DNA of 34,793 bases from an uncultured Methanobrevibacter sp. (GCF_902769175.1 NZ_CACXNW010000025.1:1-34793); one strand, 5' to 3'. Shown: positions 8,717-18,525, counted from the first letter of the stretch. Numbers and translations: made by a program. The notes: a model not told the origin generated them from the sequence alone.

Positions 8717-9291
8717 TTAAGACACCAAAATCAAAAAAAATAATTAGTATTTTATTCATAAAATACTTAACTCAATTATTTAACCGCTAAATTTGAAATC
8801 ATCATTAAAAATATAAAATTTAATGACAAATTAAAAATTAATTATAATGATTTATCATAATTTTCACTATCAATTACCTTTTTATAGGTTCTTATATAAA
8901 AAGATATTGTTTATTTTATTAAAAATCATTATAACTTATATCTAATTATCATGTTTTAGACCTATAATTCTTAATTTATAATGAATAAATTTTCATTAAA
9001 AAAATAGTTTGATAATAGAATAAAAAATAAAAAAATAGTACAAATTAGCAAAATAATTGAATGGAATATGAATAATGAAATAATAAAAAATCTTTAAAAA
9101 AGCTAAAAATGAGAAAAGAGAAAAAAATGAAATCAAAATAACAATAATCAAACTTTAAAAAATAAGAAAAAAGAAAATAAATAAAATCAAAATAACAATA
9201 ATCAAACTTTAAAAAATAAGAAAAAAGAAAATAAATAAAATCAAAATAACAATATAATCAAACTTTAAAAATAAGAAAAAAGAAAAAGGAA
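8717..9291. other. 575-base AT-rich intergenic region
   Basis: No ORF or RNA gene is supported here. The left part should hold the promoter of the HTH-CBS gene; a TATA-like TTATATAAAA lies at 8892-8901. The right part, next to the UDP-glucose dehydrogenase stop, is a 54-bp tandem repeat. Confidence 0.55.
9131..9286. repeat. 54-bp tandem repeat, nearly three copies, at 3' end of ugd
   Basis: Units containing TCAAAATAACAATAATCAAA start at 9133, 9187 and 9241. The first two are essentially identical; the third has small indels. The block lies directly after the stop of the UDP-glucose dehydrogenase gene and is T-rich in that gene's sense direction, as expected for duplicated archaeal terminators. 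Confidence 0.85.
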
Positions 9292-10614
9292 TTAACATCC
9301 GATTTGATACAATTCAAATCCCTGATTTTCTATTTTCCTATCATATATATTTCTGCCATCAAAGATTACCTTTTGATTAAGCAATTGAGACAATCTATCG
9401 AAATTAGGATTCCTGAACTCTTTCCATTCAGTAACCAATATTAAAGCATCACAGCCATCTAAAGCATCATAACGATTTTGGACAAATTCAATGGAATATG
9501 CATAATCATCACCAATGAATCTTTTGAATTCCTCAATAGCCTTAGGATCATATGCCTTAATCTTTCCACCTTTATCTATAATCTCCTTTGCAACAACCAA
9601 AGATGGCGCTTCTCTCACATCATCAGTTCCCGGCTTGAATGAAAGGCCCCACATGGCAAAGCAAAGATTGGATAAATCTTCTCCAAACCTATTGACAATC
9701 TTTTTAACCAAAATCCTTTTCTGATTAGTGTTAAGCAATTCCACATTTGACAATAGCTTAGGAGAGTATCCATGACTTTCTGCAGTGTTGATCAATGCCT
9801 GAACATCCTTTGGGAAACAGATTCCACCGTATCCGCATCCTGCATAAATAAAGTCATATCCGATTCTCTTATCTGAACCGATTCCAACTCTAACCTTTTG
9901 AACGTTTGCACCAGTGACTTCACAAATGTTTGCTATTTCATTCATAAAGGATATTTTAGTTGCAAGCATTGCATTTGCAACATATTTAGTCATTTCAGAA
10001 CTTAATATATCCATAAAGATAAATCTGTCATGGTTTAAAACAAAAGGAGCATACAAGTCCTTCAACACATCAAAGACCTCATCCTTTTCAGCACCTATGA
10101 TAACCCTATCAGGATGCATGCAGTCTTCTATTGCATGCCCTTCCTTTAGGAACTCAGGATTTGATGCAATTTCAATTTTCACATCAGAATTCTTCTCCTT
10201 TAATATGGCTTCAATATGCTCTTTGACTTTAAAGCAGGTCCCGACAGGAACAGTTGACTTGATAACTATAATTGAATCATGGCTAATGTTATTTGCAATA
10301 TTTGTTGCCGCATCGAAAATATAATCTAAATTGGCACTGCCATCTTCAGCCATAGGGGTTCCTACTGCAATGAAAACCAAATCTGTTTCATCTAATGCTT
10401 CCTTAATGTTTGTAGTGAAGAACAGGTCTCTTCTCTCTTGGTTTTCCTTAACAATAGTTCCTAAATGAGGTTCAAAAATAGGCAAAACATTATTCTTTAA
10501 TCCTTCAATCTTCTCTTCATCAATGTCTACACAGTATACTGTATTACCCATTTTAGAAAAGCATGCACCAGTTACAAGCCCTACATAACCAGTACCAATT
10601 ACAGTCATATTCAT
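9292..10614 (-). CDS. ugd: UDP-glucose 6-dehydrogenase
   Basis: This cytosolic enzyme oxidises UDP-glucose to UDP-glucuronate with two NAD, supplying uronic acids for surface polysaccharides. The 440-residue protein shows the Rossmann motif GTGYVGLVTG (residues 7-16), a NAD-site Asp in VDIDEEKI, KSTVPVGT (about 119-126), SNPEFLKEG (151-159), the central helix region SEMTKYVANAMLATKISFMNE and the catalytic GGICFPKD with Cys266, Lys269 and Asp270. WGLSFKPGTDD lies in the C-terminal domain. GGAGTG precedes the ATG. It sits 22 bases after hisG, probably cotranscribed. UDP-ManNAc or UDP-GlcNAc dehydrogenase activity is a lesser alternative, since the superfamily shares these motifs. Confidence 0.9.
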   Translation of the reverse strand: MNMTVIGTGYVGLVTGACFSKMGNTVYCVDIDEEKIEGLKNNVLPIFEPHLGTIVKENQERRDLFFTTNIKEALDETDLVFIAVGTPMAEDGSANLDYIFDAATNIANNISHDSIIVIKSTVPVGTCFKVKEHIEAILKEKNSDVKIEIASNPEFLKEGHAIEDCMHPDRVIIGAEKDEVFDVLKDLYAPFVLNHDRFIFMDILSSEMTKYVANAMLATKISFMNEIANICEVTGANVQKVRVGIGSDKRIGYDFIYAGCGYGGICFPKDVQALINTAESHGYSPKLLSNVELLNTNQKRILVKKIVNRFGEDLSNLCFAMWGLSFKPGTDDVREAPSLVVAKEIIDKGGKIKAYDPKAIEEFKRFIGDDYAYSIEFVQNRYDALDGCDALILVTEWKEFRNPNFDRLSQLLNQKVIFDGRNIYDRKIENQGFELYQIGC

Positions 10615-10636
10615 TCTAACACTCCATAAAAAATCT

Positions 10637-11623
10637 TTAAATCACATACTGTTTTACATCGCTTCTTATAATGGAAGAAGCACCTAATGCCTTTATTCCA
10701 TCTAACATTTCAGGGAAAATATTCTTAGGAATCAAAACATTAATCTGTGAAAAGCTTGAGCCTTCATTGACAGTTGGCTCTGCACTGCAATACTTATTGT
10801 CTACCAAATATCTGGAAACCTCTTCAACAGAATCATTTGCAATATTGAATTTAACATCAAAGTATTTTCTTGCAGTAACAGCACCTAACAATTGGTCATA
10901 AATTCTTCTTGCCTTTTCCATCTTCTCTCCAGTACAAGAAATTCCTGCATATAAACCTGCAGAAGAATGCAAAATGGTTTCAAGCTCTTTTAATCCTGCT
11001 TTTCTTAAGCTGCTACCTGTTTGAGTGTTGTCTACAATCAAATCTGCACCTTTAGCAATATAAACTTCAGTAGCTCCATCAGAGTTAATGACTTGAACCT
11101 GCTTATTGTCACCATCCCTAAGTCCTCTAACTTGAACATAAGGAACTGCATCTCCCCATATTTCCTGATAAACCTCATTTTCCATAATGTGCTTTCTTGT
11201 TAAATTAGGGTATTCAGTAAAGCATAATATTGGCTTATCTCTGTCCTGATTTGTTCTAAAGAATTCAGATAAGTCATTATAAGGAGAATCTTTAGGAATA
11301 GCTACAATCAAACGGGTTTGACCGTAATTCAAATCTCCGATTTTAACGATATCATTATCGCTTAAAACAGATTCCTCTTTAACCCAGTCTTCTCCAACAA
11401 TTGAAATATCTACCATTCCCCTGTTCAATTCAACAGGAGTACTTTGAGGACGAGTTAAAAAAGCAGTAATCTCATCATCATTGAGAATATTGATTTCATA
11501 GGATTCATTTCCAGGTTCGTAACCTCTAACTTCATAACCAGCATCAACGAATAATTGATAAGTGTTTCCACGATTTATATTGTTTAAACTTCCTTTTGGA
11601 AGTCCTAAAGTAATGTTTACCAT
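10637..11623 (-). CDS. hisG: ATP phosphoribosyltransferase, long form
   Basis: This enzyme joins ATP and PRPP in the first, feedback-controlled step of histidine synthesis. The N-terminal catalytic half opens with LGLPKGSL (residues 6-13) and contains [11 protein letters not shown] (about 71-81), [10 protein letters not shown] and the PRPP site [20 protein letters not shown] (about 193-212). The last 100 residues, ending [12 protein letters not shown], match the regulatory domain of the long form, so a separate HisZ is not needed. At 328 residues it is longer than many archaeal HisG. GTGAT three bases before ATG supports the start. It is followed closely by ugd, an unusual partner for a histidine gene. 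No other his gene is in view. Confidence 0.92.
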   Translation of the reverse strand: MVNITLGLPKGSLNNINRGNTYQLFVDAGYEVRGYEPGNESYEINILNDDEITAFLTRPQSTPVELNRGMVDISIVGEDWVKEESVLSDNDIVKIGDLNYGQTRLIVAIPKDSPYNDLSEFFRTNQDRDKPILCFTEYPNLTRKHIMENEVYQEIWGDAVPYVQVRGLRDGDNKQVQVINSDGATEVYIAKGADLIVDNTQTGSSLRKAGLKELETILHSSAGLYAGISCTGEKMEKARRIYDQLLGAVTARKYFDVKFNIANDSVEEVSRYLVDNKYCSAEPTVNEGSSFSQINVLIPKNIFPEMLDGIKALGASSIIRSDVKQYVI

Positions 11624-12024
11624 AATATCACAATTTTATTATTAATAATTCATCAATTTATAATATATTTTAATGAATATATATAATTATTTAAAAATAA
11701 AAACAGTTTATGAGAAATAAAAAAAAAGAAAAATTATTAAAAAATTAAAAAAGCATTCAAAATAAAAGAATAAAAAAAAAAATCATCTAAGAAATAAAAA
11801 AATTATTAATAAATTAAAAAAATCACCCTAAAGAATAAATAAAAAAATTATTAATTAACTAAAAAAATCACCCTAAATAAAAATATTAAAAGAAAGAAAA
11901 TAAAAAATTAAAAAAAAATCATTCTAAATAAAATAATTAAAAGAAAAGAAAATAAAAATTTGAAAAAAATAAAATAAAAAAAAGGTAGAAATAAATTCTA
12001 CAATACTCTAAATATTACTCAAAA
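11624..12024. other. 400-base AT-rich intergenic region hisG / dut
   Basis: No gene is visible. A TATA-like ATTATATATATTC on the minus strand (11675-11687) lies about 55 bases before the hisG start. The rest is imperfect tandem repeats such as AAAAAATCACCCTAAA (near 11819 and 11865) and a related ATCATTCTAAA (near 11921), just past the 3' end of dut and T-rich in its sense direction, again like duplicated terminators. Confidence 0.5.
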
Positions 12025-12480
12025 CTATTCCTCTTCCTGATAGGAACCGTTATATTCACCAGACCCTTCCACTGAAAATACAACAGCTTGAGCAATCCTA
12101 TCACCTGACTTAATCTTATAATCAAACTCACCATGATTATAAATCATAAACATCAATGTTCCATAAAATCCAGGGTCACCTACAGCAGTTTGAACAGAAA
12201 TAAAAGACCTAAGCAATGTTGACCTTGGAAGATAAAGCATAGTATATCCTTTAGGAATCTTTACCTTCCTTTTTATGGAAGCCAAATAAGCAGTATGAGG
12301 TTTTAATGTATAAACTGGACCTTCTAAAGCTTCAATCTCTGGAAGATTCTTTTCATTGTCAATTAATGATCCTCCAGATTTTTGAATGAATACCTCATCT
12401 AATTCCAAGTCAATTCCAGAAGGCTGGACCAAATCCTCAAAGTCTGGAAAGAGTTTTTTAAGTTCAATTTCACCAAGCAT
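12025..12480 (-). CDS. dut: dUTP diphosphatase of the dCTP deaminase/dUTPase fold
   Basis: This 151-residue protein belongs to the trimeric dUTPase/dCTP deaminase superfamily, which hydrolyses dUTP to dUMP and keeps uracil out of DNA. Motifs seen are SGIDLELDEVF (about residues 21-31), the nucleotide-binding PRSTLLRSF (about 85-93), AVGDPGFYGTLMFMIYN (about 99-115, with the Asp and Tyr that contact deoxyuridine), SGDRIAQAVVF (about 124-134) and the Gly-rich tail GSGEYNGSYQEEE that closes over the active site. Length is close to the short archaeal form seen in methanogens rather than the longer bifunctional deaminase. A bifunctional role cannot be excluded by eye. Confidence 0.82.
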   Translation of the reverse strand: MLGEIELKKLFPDFEDLVQPSGIDLELDEVFIQKSGGSLIDNEKNLPEIEALEGPVYTLKPHTAYLASIKRKVKIPKGYTMLYLPRSTLLRSFISVQTAVGDPGFYGTLMFMIYNHGEFDYKIKSGDRIAQAVVFSVEGSGEYNGSYQEEE

Positions 12481-12550
12481 AATTTCACATCAGATATTCC
12501 ATTATTTTACATTAATAATTTACAGCAGTATTAACTATTTTCCATAACTA

Positions 12551-12648
12551 TTAGTTTGCAGTAGAATTTGCAGTATTATTTCCTAATTTTAATGTCCTAT
12601 TAGTTTGCAGTAGAATTTGCAGTGTTATTTCCTAATTTAAATGTCAAT
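12551..12648. repeat. 49-bp tandem duplication at the end of the capA-like gene
   Basis: Two copies starting TTAGTTTGCAGTAGAATTTG lie at 12551 and 12600. They differ by a few bases (for example GTATTATT against GTGTTATT). The inner copy encodes the protein's last residues and stop; the outer copy is a duplicated 3' end. Confidence 0.9.
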
Positions 12649-13702
12649 TTACCGGTTCCTTGATCAGTTACCTGCATTTGATCACAATGAGGATATAAAC
12701 CATTAATCAATGCCTTACCTGATTCAGCATCCATAAATGTAGGCAAGTAATTGGAAACATAAGTAGGATAAAGGGTTAAGTACAATTATCCTCGACCAAA
12801 TTCAAGTTCAAGAAGTAAGACACATGAGTAGCTGGATTTGATTGGTCAAATGCAAAGTTTCCTAAATTATAGGAAATAGGTTTTCCATTATACATTTCCA
12901 CTCCTTGAGTTACGTGAGTATGGGCACCGATTACAATATCTGCACCATCATTAATCAATTCATGGGATATTTTCACCTGATTGTCATTTGGACTATTGCT
13001 GTATTCATTTCCATAATGCAAGTAAGCAATGATAATGCTTGAAACGTTTTCACGAGCTTCCTGAACTTGCTTTTGTGCAAGCTCTGAATCATATGCTCAA
13101 TATCCTGAAGAATTAGCTGTTGCAGGATCCATCACACCTCTATACTCTGCAAAATTATCTGCATCCATATAATTCAAGACAGTGACTTTCCTATCTCCAG
13201 TTTCTATTGTGACAGGCTTAGTCGCTTCAGCACTATTCATTCCAGCTCCCATAACATGTATTCCAGCTTCCTTCAAGTTTTTAATGCTGTCATTCATACC
13301 TGCTTCACCATAATCCAAAGCGTGATTGTTAGCTTGAGCTGCTATGACAACATCATTTGCCTCAGCCAACAAATGAGTGTATTTAGGATCAGCCTTTAAT
13401 GGAACATCTCCCTTAACTGAATAGGAAGATGTTGTTACAGGATTTTCAAAGTTTACAAGCAGGATATCTGCAGCTTTAGTAACATTTTCAACATATCTGA
13501 ATGGGCTTTCACCAGAATCTAAAACAGCAGGCATCTTACGACCAAACATTACATCTCCAGTTACAGCAATGTTTTTTTCATCATGCCCTAAATTATAGCT
13601 TGAACCATTGTCCATTGAAAACAGAATTGTTCCACAGACAGATAATGCTATAAGAATTAGAAAAATTACAATTAATACTCTAAATAAGCTTTGTTTTTTC
13701 AT
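12600..13702 (-). pseudogene. CapA-like (PGA_cap) metallophosphoesterase-fold protein, disrupted
   Basis: This is a remnant of a membrane-anchored CapA-type protein, a family linked in bacteria to poly-gamma-glutamate capsules. It starts with one N-terminal membrane segment (about residues 8-29). It then shows the family motifs GDVMFGRKMP, NFENPVTTS, QANNHALDYGEAG and, further on, IGAHTHVTQGVEMYNGKPISYNLGNFAFD. Two lesions break it. An in-frame TGA at 13097-13099 follows NSSGY, and the frame continues with AYDSELAQ, so a TCA-to-TGA change is likely. A missing T near 12778 (ACTTAACC where ACTTTAACC would read on) shifts the last 60 codons. The 3' end is also duplicated. TGA is not expected to be read through here. 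A pseudogene is likeliest; sequencing error could explain one lesion, less easily three changes. Confidence 0.8.
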
Positions 13703-13939
13703 TATATCACTGATAATAATCGTTACAATTAAATTTTTATTTGTAACTTTTATTAAATAAAGATTTTTATATCTGATTTAAAGAAAACAAAAAATAATAA
13801 ACTCAATATAGAAAAAATTATTTTTTAATAAAATAAATTAAATCAAATAACATATATTTTTAAAATATAATAAAAAAAATAAATTAAATAAAAAATCTCT
13901 ACTTTTAAAACAAGAAAAAAAATTAATTTAAAAAAATTA

Positions 13940-14560
13940 TTAAATCAAATTTACAATAAACTCACTTTCAAAATCCAAATATTCATTTAGCAATTCAATT
14001 AATTTCTTATTTTCATCACTATCAACCAAACCTAATGAAATAATTTTCTTTAGAATGTCAACATTCATTTGAATTGGTAACCTATACTGATTCAATACCA
14101 TACCTGGCAAGTGTCCCCTATTTTCATCTATCCATTGAATGAAAATATTTTTTGAATTGATAAAATTTTCATCATGAATTAGACTTTCAATGATTTCAAG
14201 AAAACTGTCATTAAAATCATTAGAAAATAGGCTATTTAAATTGATAGATATATACTCACTTAATTCAAAACTAACAGTTTCAGCATACTTTTCACCATAT
14301 TGAAGAATCAATTCATTATTCAAATACTTAGCAATACAACAATTAATTTTATCCCTAGTTTGTCTTAAAATATCATTGGATTCTAGAAATTCTTCTTGTG
14401 AGACTTTTTCAACTGTAATTTCCACATCATTTTCAGACTTGTCATCAACTAGCTTAACATAATTACCGACTAAAAATTCGAAATTGCAATTTTTGCAAAA
14501 TTGACTGCCATCTTCTCTTTTTGATCCACACATAGGACAAAATTTAAAATTGGACATCAT
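13940..14560 (-). CDS. Zinc-ribbon protein with helical domain, unknown function
   Basis: This 206-residue protein begins with a short zinc ribbon, FCPMCGSKREDGSQFCKNCNFEF (about residues 7-29), with two CxxC knuckles eleven residues apart. The rest (about 50-206) is acidic and predicted helical, with no recognised catalytic motif. Two adjacent ATG codons lie behind GATGAT, so the start could be 14560 or 14557. It lies downstream of the HEPN/AP2-type gene in the same direction, separated by a 19-bp repeat. Zinc-ribbon proteins of this kind are common in Methanobrevibacter. Without a known domain in the remainder, no role is assigned. Confidence 0.7.
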   Translation of the reverse strand: MMSNFKFCPMCGSKREDGSQFCKNCNFEFLVGNYVKLVDDKSENDVEITVEKVSQEEFLESNDILRQTRDKINCCIAKYLNNELILQYGEKYAETVSFELSEYISINLNSLFSNDFNDSFLEIIESLIHDENFINSKNIFIQWIDENRGHLPGMVLNQYRLPIQMNVDILKKIISLGLVDSDENKKLIELLNEYLDFESEFIVNLI

Positions 14561-14633
14561 ATTATCATCTCAAAATTTTTATGAAAACTTTTTCACCAAT
14601 ATCCATTAGAATTAAAATTGTTTGAATAATATC

Positions 14634-14716
14634 AAATTATTTGAACTTAATGAAATTGTCTAAATTAAATGAAATTATTTAGATTAAATGAAACTATTTG
14701 AATTAAATCAAATTGT
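14634..14716. repeat. 19-bp tandem repeat, 4.4 copies
   Basis: Units of 19 bases with consensus AAATTATTTGAATTAAATG start at 14634, 14653, 14672 and 14691, with a partial copy at 14710. They lie just upstream of the zinc-ribbon gene. Confidence 0.85.
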
Positions 14717-14760
14717 TTTTATTTATTGAAAAAAGTTAGGTCAAATGACAAATATAAAAA

Positions 14761-14808
14761 AATTAATTTGTTTTTATAGATAAAAATTAATTTGTTTTTA
14801 TAGTTAAA
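14761..14808. repeat. 24-bp direct repeat pair
   Basis: AATTAATTTGTTTTTATAGA and AATTAATTTGTTTTTATAGT begin at 14761 and 14785. They sit just past the 3' end of the HEPN/AP2-type gene. Confidence 0.7.
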
Positions 14809-14829
14809 AATTACTTATATCAAAACAAA

Positions 14830-16491
14830 TTAATTAGATTTGCTTTTTATGTATTCCTCTCTTTTTTCATGAGCTTCCTCTTCAGAAGGGAATAATCCTA
14901 AATGCTTTCCATCAACTTAAGCACTCCACATGAATAAGCCTTCTTCATAGTAGACCCCCTTATACTTAGAGGATTTCTTCTTATTTAATGTGGATTCTGA
15001 TTTTTTTGACTTTTTGGATTTGTTGGAAACTCTTGATCCGCCACTTACTTTTACCTTCTTATTGGCATTGTTTGGAGAGCTCTTTTTTCCACCTTCAACT
15101 TTGACTTTGCTTTTATTTTCCTTCTTAAACTCTTCAGCATAATCTAATTTATTAGATTTCTTTTTAGACTGTTCAACATTAGAATTTAGTTTGTTTTTGT
15201 TGATTTCATCTTTAATGCTTGTCTTTGAATCAATTGACTTGATTGGCTTAGATTTGCTTTCCTTCTTATTGGTTTTCTTATTTGCTTTTGCTCTTAACCT
15301 ATCCCTTTCTTCAATGGTGATAGTTTTAAATCCGCCTTTAACTTTAACATCAACCAAACCATTTTCCTTTAGATAGTCTTTTCTTGCTTTAATGGCTTCA
15401 TTTTCAGTTGCATGATATGAAATTATTTGACCTTTAACGCTTGCAGACCATAATTTCTGTATTTTGCTAAAGGAAATGCCTCTTGCATTGGAATAATCTC
15501 CTTTAACCTTTTTAGGCATAGGCAAAGAACTGATATATATTTCTCTTGCTTCATAAGCTTCCTTAGAAGATTGGTATAATCCCAAATCCTTATTTCCATG
15601 TTCCGCTTTCCACATGAAAAGATTGTCATCGTAAGAAATTCCCAAGCATTGAGAGTAAGGGACTCCAGGTTGCCTAATCTTTATTTCCTGATTGTTTATT
15701 CCATAAACAAGATTTTCATCCTTTTCATCTTCATGCTTCGGAATGTACAATTCATTGAGAATTTGAATGATTTCATTGTTTGGACTGGATTGCCTTAATC
15801 TTATAAAGTCTTCTCCATCATTAATTGCTGATTTTAGCCTAATCAAAAAGTCTGCATCCTGTGTTCTTCTGCTAAGCTTATATTTTGGCCTAATAAAGTC
15901 CTTATCTCCAGAATAATTTACATAAAACCAGACACAGATATTGAATATAATCTTATGAGCTTCGCTTGCAGCCTGCAATTCTCCACTTACTTCACTTGCA
16001 GAATCCTTTGATAAAAGTGGATTTGAATTAGATTGAGCTTTACTTTCATTAAAATTTTCATTTTCGCCATTTGAAGAGGATTTGAATTTCTTTACTTCAT
16101 TAAAACCAGTTTTATAATCTCTAAGACCACCATTTTGAACATATGGTCGGTTGCATTGTGATGGAGATTTGAATCCGCCGGTTCCATCACCATTTACAGT
16201 ATTATGGTAAACATCATTTCTTAATCTTCTAAGCCTTGAAAAGTCATTTTTTATATTCTTCGGCAGGATATTGGCATTGTTCAACTTTTCAATTCGTCGG
16301 AATTGGCTGTTTTCTTCATCTTTAATTCCTTCAAAAGCAAAGATTGATTTAGTGATCTTTTCAGCAATTCTACCTGCAATCAGAATAGCCTCAACACCAT
16401 CTCCTTCAATAAGATTCTTATCCATCCTAGCACAGTCTAGATAAATATCCCTAAATTGATTTTCCAAGAAACTAAAACAAAATTCACTCAT
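14830..16491 (-). CDS. HEPN-like (DUF4145-type) protein with three AP2-like repeats, in-frame stop
   Basis: The N-terminal region (about residues 1-110) is helical and includes AILIAGRIAEKITKSIF and RLRRLRNDVYHN. The latter fits the R-x4-H motif of HEPN domains, some of which are RNases; DUF4145 belongs to this fold. Three AP2-like DNA-binding units follow: QCLGISYDDNLFMWKAE (about 280-322), ARGISFSKIQKLWSAS (about 335-380) and YKGVYYEEGLFMWSA (about 510 on). A Lys/Ser-rich linker separates the second and third. A TAA at 14917-14919 cuts the third unit, but the same frame continues VDGKHLGLFPSEEEAHEKREEY and stops at 14830, so an AAA-to-TAA change is likely. The start at 16491 has AGGGATGAT behind it; the longer frame to 16578 lacks support. 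It follows the Mur ligase gene by 121 bases. A nucleic-acid-binding or defence role is inference. Confidence 0.65.
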
Positions 16492-16612
16492 GCTATCATC
16501 CCTTTTAAAAAATGAATGAAACTTAAATAATTTATTAAGTAAACAAAAACCATGATTTGAATAGAAAAAATCAATCAAATCATCTTAATTATCATTATAA
16601 ATTCTAAATAAT

Positions 16613-18259
16613 TCAATGTCCTAAAATGTCTTTCAATACATCTGATGCAGGATCCATACCTTGTGCACCAATCAATAAAACCACATCATCATTATCTGCA
16701 GTTTCCATAATATATCCTAAAGTGTCATATAACTTTTCAAAATGATTATATTTAATATGTTCCTTGTCTAAATTAGCAAAGAAAATATTCTTTTCAAAGT
16801 CTTCAACATGATTCAAATGATCAACCAAGTCAACGCTTGAGGATAAGCTTAAATAGATTTTTCTCTTTTTAGCATTGCTGTCATTTTCAATTGAATCATC
16901 ATTCCTATGACGCAATTCCTTAATCACTTCTGCCAAAGCCTCTGAATTAAGGCCATTTAATGTCTCTCCACGAGAGCCTCTAATTGCACAGGCAATATAA
17001 AGGTCATTTTTATCCAATTGCTCTGCCAAATCATAAGTTGCCCCGACAGTATTCTTTATTCCATCAGGATTATGTGCAAAGTCATCTATAACAATAGGCT
17101 CATCATACAATCTTGTAAATCTTCTGCTTAAAGGCCTGTATGTCTTTACTCCCTCTTTTATGTCTTCTATAGGAATGTCTAAAGACAAGCATGCTGAAAT
17201 TGAAGAAAGGATATTTCTAATGAAATGAGTTCCTGTGAAAGGAAGCTCTTCAAATTTCAAAATGGCATTTCCATCAACAATGATAGCCTTTTCTTCACTG
17301 TCAAAGTAAACCTTCTTATCAATCTCTGCTTCGTAAGCCTCAATAGCTGCCTTATCCATTGAAGTGAAGTAAGTGTCAACGCCATCATTTGCAAATTCCT
17401 TCATGGCCAAAACATTCTCATCATCAAAGTTTAAAACTATTCCACCTTTATCTGTAGCTTTCACTACACCTGATGTCTCTTTAAAAACGTCTTCAATTGA
17501 GTTTACAAGCCCAATGTGGTCCATTGCAACATTTGTCACTACACCAACATCAGGATTGATTGCAGATGACATGATTAAAGCATGATCCTTCATTAAATCA
17601 GTGCCCCAACCTTGAACTTCTGACACTTCAATGACCAAATAGTCAAAGACTTCCTTGTTTGGAATATCGCAAATGAAATTGAATATTCTTGGATCTATTC
17701 CCTGCTTGGACAAAACCTCTTCAGAGATTAGTTTAGCAACCATAGGGTCTATTAAAGTATTGAATTCAGATTTTGCATCAGTATTTGTAAATACATTATA
17801 TCCTGCATGGGATAAGATATGATAAATCAAATGGGAACTTGTTGATTTGCCGTTTGTTCCACTGATAACCACTCTTTTTGAATTTGGAACCAAATTGTCA
17901 ATTGTCCATTTAATAGCAAATGCATTTGCAAATTCAATACGATCCACCACTATCACTGGAAATTGGAGTTTTTCAGCCATTTCCAATGCGTCTTCTTTTG
18001 GATTTAAAGTAATCAGACAAGCTACATTCTTATCATTTGCTATTTCCACACCTTTGCCATTAATCCAGTGCCTGATTACAATGTCTCCTTCTTGAGCTTC
18101 ATTTAAAGTTTCAAATATTCCTGTAAATCCATTTGAAGGCTTGTAATCATTTGAACCATAAATCTTGCCTCCGATTGAATCTGCAAGTTGATTAATGGAA
18201 AAAGTGTTTAAAGAAGATACTGAATCTGCTAATTCATTTAAAAAATATGTTTTTGACAT
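16613..18259 (-). CDS. Mur-ligase family protein, probable pseudomurein peptide ligase
   Basis: This 548-residue cytosolic ATP-dependent ligase has the three-domain Mur plan. The N-terminal domain covers about residues 1-125. The central ATPase carries GTNGKSTSSHL (134-144) and TNVAMDHIGLVNSIEDVF (about 247-264). The C-terminal domain has RRFTRLYDEPIVIDDFAHNPDGIKNT (about 382-407). Mur ligases add amino acids to a nucleotide-linked precursor. In Methanobacteriales the homologues are thought to build the pseudomurein peptide from Glu, Lys and Ala linked through epsilon and gamma bonds. It stands 3' of a MraY-like and a CarB-like gene in the same direction, the expected pseudomurein cluster. 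Which residue it adds cannot be told from the sequence. Confidence 0.87.
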   Translation of the reverse strand: MSKTYFLNELADSVSSLNTFSINQLADSIGGKIYGSNDYKPSNGFTGIFETLNEAQEGDIVIRHWINGKGVEIANDKNVACLITLNPKEDALEMAEKLQFPVIVVDRIEFANAFAIKWTIDNLVPNSKRVVISGTNGKSTSSHLIYHILSHAGYNVFTNTDAKSEFNTLIDPMVAKLISEEVLSKQGIDPRIFNFICDIPNKEVFDYLVIEVSEVQGWGTDLMKDHALIMSSAINPDVGVVTNVAMDHIGLVNSIEDVFKETSGVVKATDKGGIVLNFDDENVLAMKEFANDGVDTYFTSMDKAAIEAYEAEIDKKVYFDSEEKAIIVDGNAILKFEELPFTGTHFIRNILSSISACLSLDIPIEDIKEGVKTYRPLSRRFTRLYDEPIVIDDFAHNPDGIKNTVGATYDLAEQLDKNDLYIACAIRGSRGETLNGLNSEALAEVIKELRHRNDDSIENDSNAKKRKIYLSLSSSVDLVDHLNHVEDFEKNIFFANLDKEHIKYNHFEKLYDTLGYIMETADNDDVVLLIGAQGMDPASDVLKDILGH

Positions 18260-18395
18260 TTTAATCCCTTAAAAAGTATTGATTATGAAAATAAAGAAAA
18301 ATAAAAAAATAAAAAATATAAAATTATTGAATAAAGCTTTTTAAAACTTTATTATGAGTTAAAATTCTTAAAGAGTTCACTTAATAATTGATTAG

Positions 18396-18525
18396 TAATT
18401 CTAATGATTCCTATAAATATTGATTATAATTATAATGATTTCCTTAAATATAACTGATTATAATTCTAATGATTCCTATAAATATTGATTATAATTCTAA
18501 TGATTTCCTTAAATATAATTGATTA
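18396..18525. repeat. 65-bp tandem duplication built from 31- and 34-bp half units
   Basis: Related units starting TAATTCTAATGATT or TAATTATAATGATT begin at 18396 (31 bases), 18427 (34), 18461 (31) and 18492 (34). An ancestral 31/34 pair was therefore duplicated as a 65-base block. The last unit reaches into the stop codon of the MraY-like gene. Confidence 0.85.

Noticed and set aside
9131..9286. The 54-bp repeats as a CRISPR array
   Set aside because: The whole 54 bases repeats, with no variable spacer between constant parts, so it is a plain tandem duplication.
13097..13099. TGA in the CapA-like gene as a selenocysteine codon
   Set aside because: The family has no selenocysteine at this place, no SECIS-like element is evident, and the same gene also has a frameshift and a duplicated end, which fits decay better.
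14917..14919. TAA in the HEPN/AP2-type gene as programmed readthrough
   Set aside because: TAA is not a known recoded codon in these archaea and no special downstream context is visible; a single AAA-to-TAA change is simpler.
16491..16578. The longer N terminus of the HEPN/AP2-type protein
   Set aside because: The extra 29 codons have no ribosome site and low-complexity content, while the ATG at 16491 follows AGGGATGAT.
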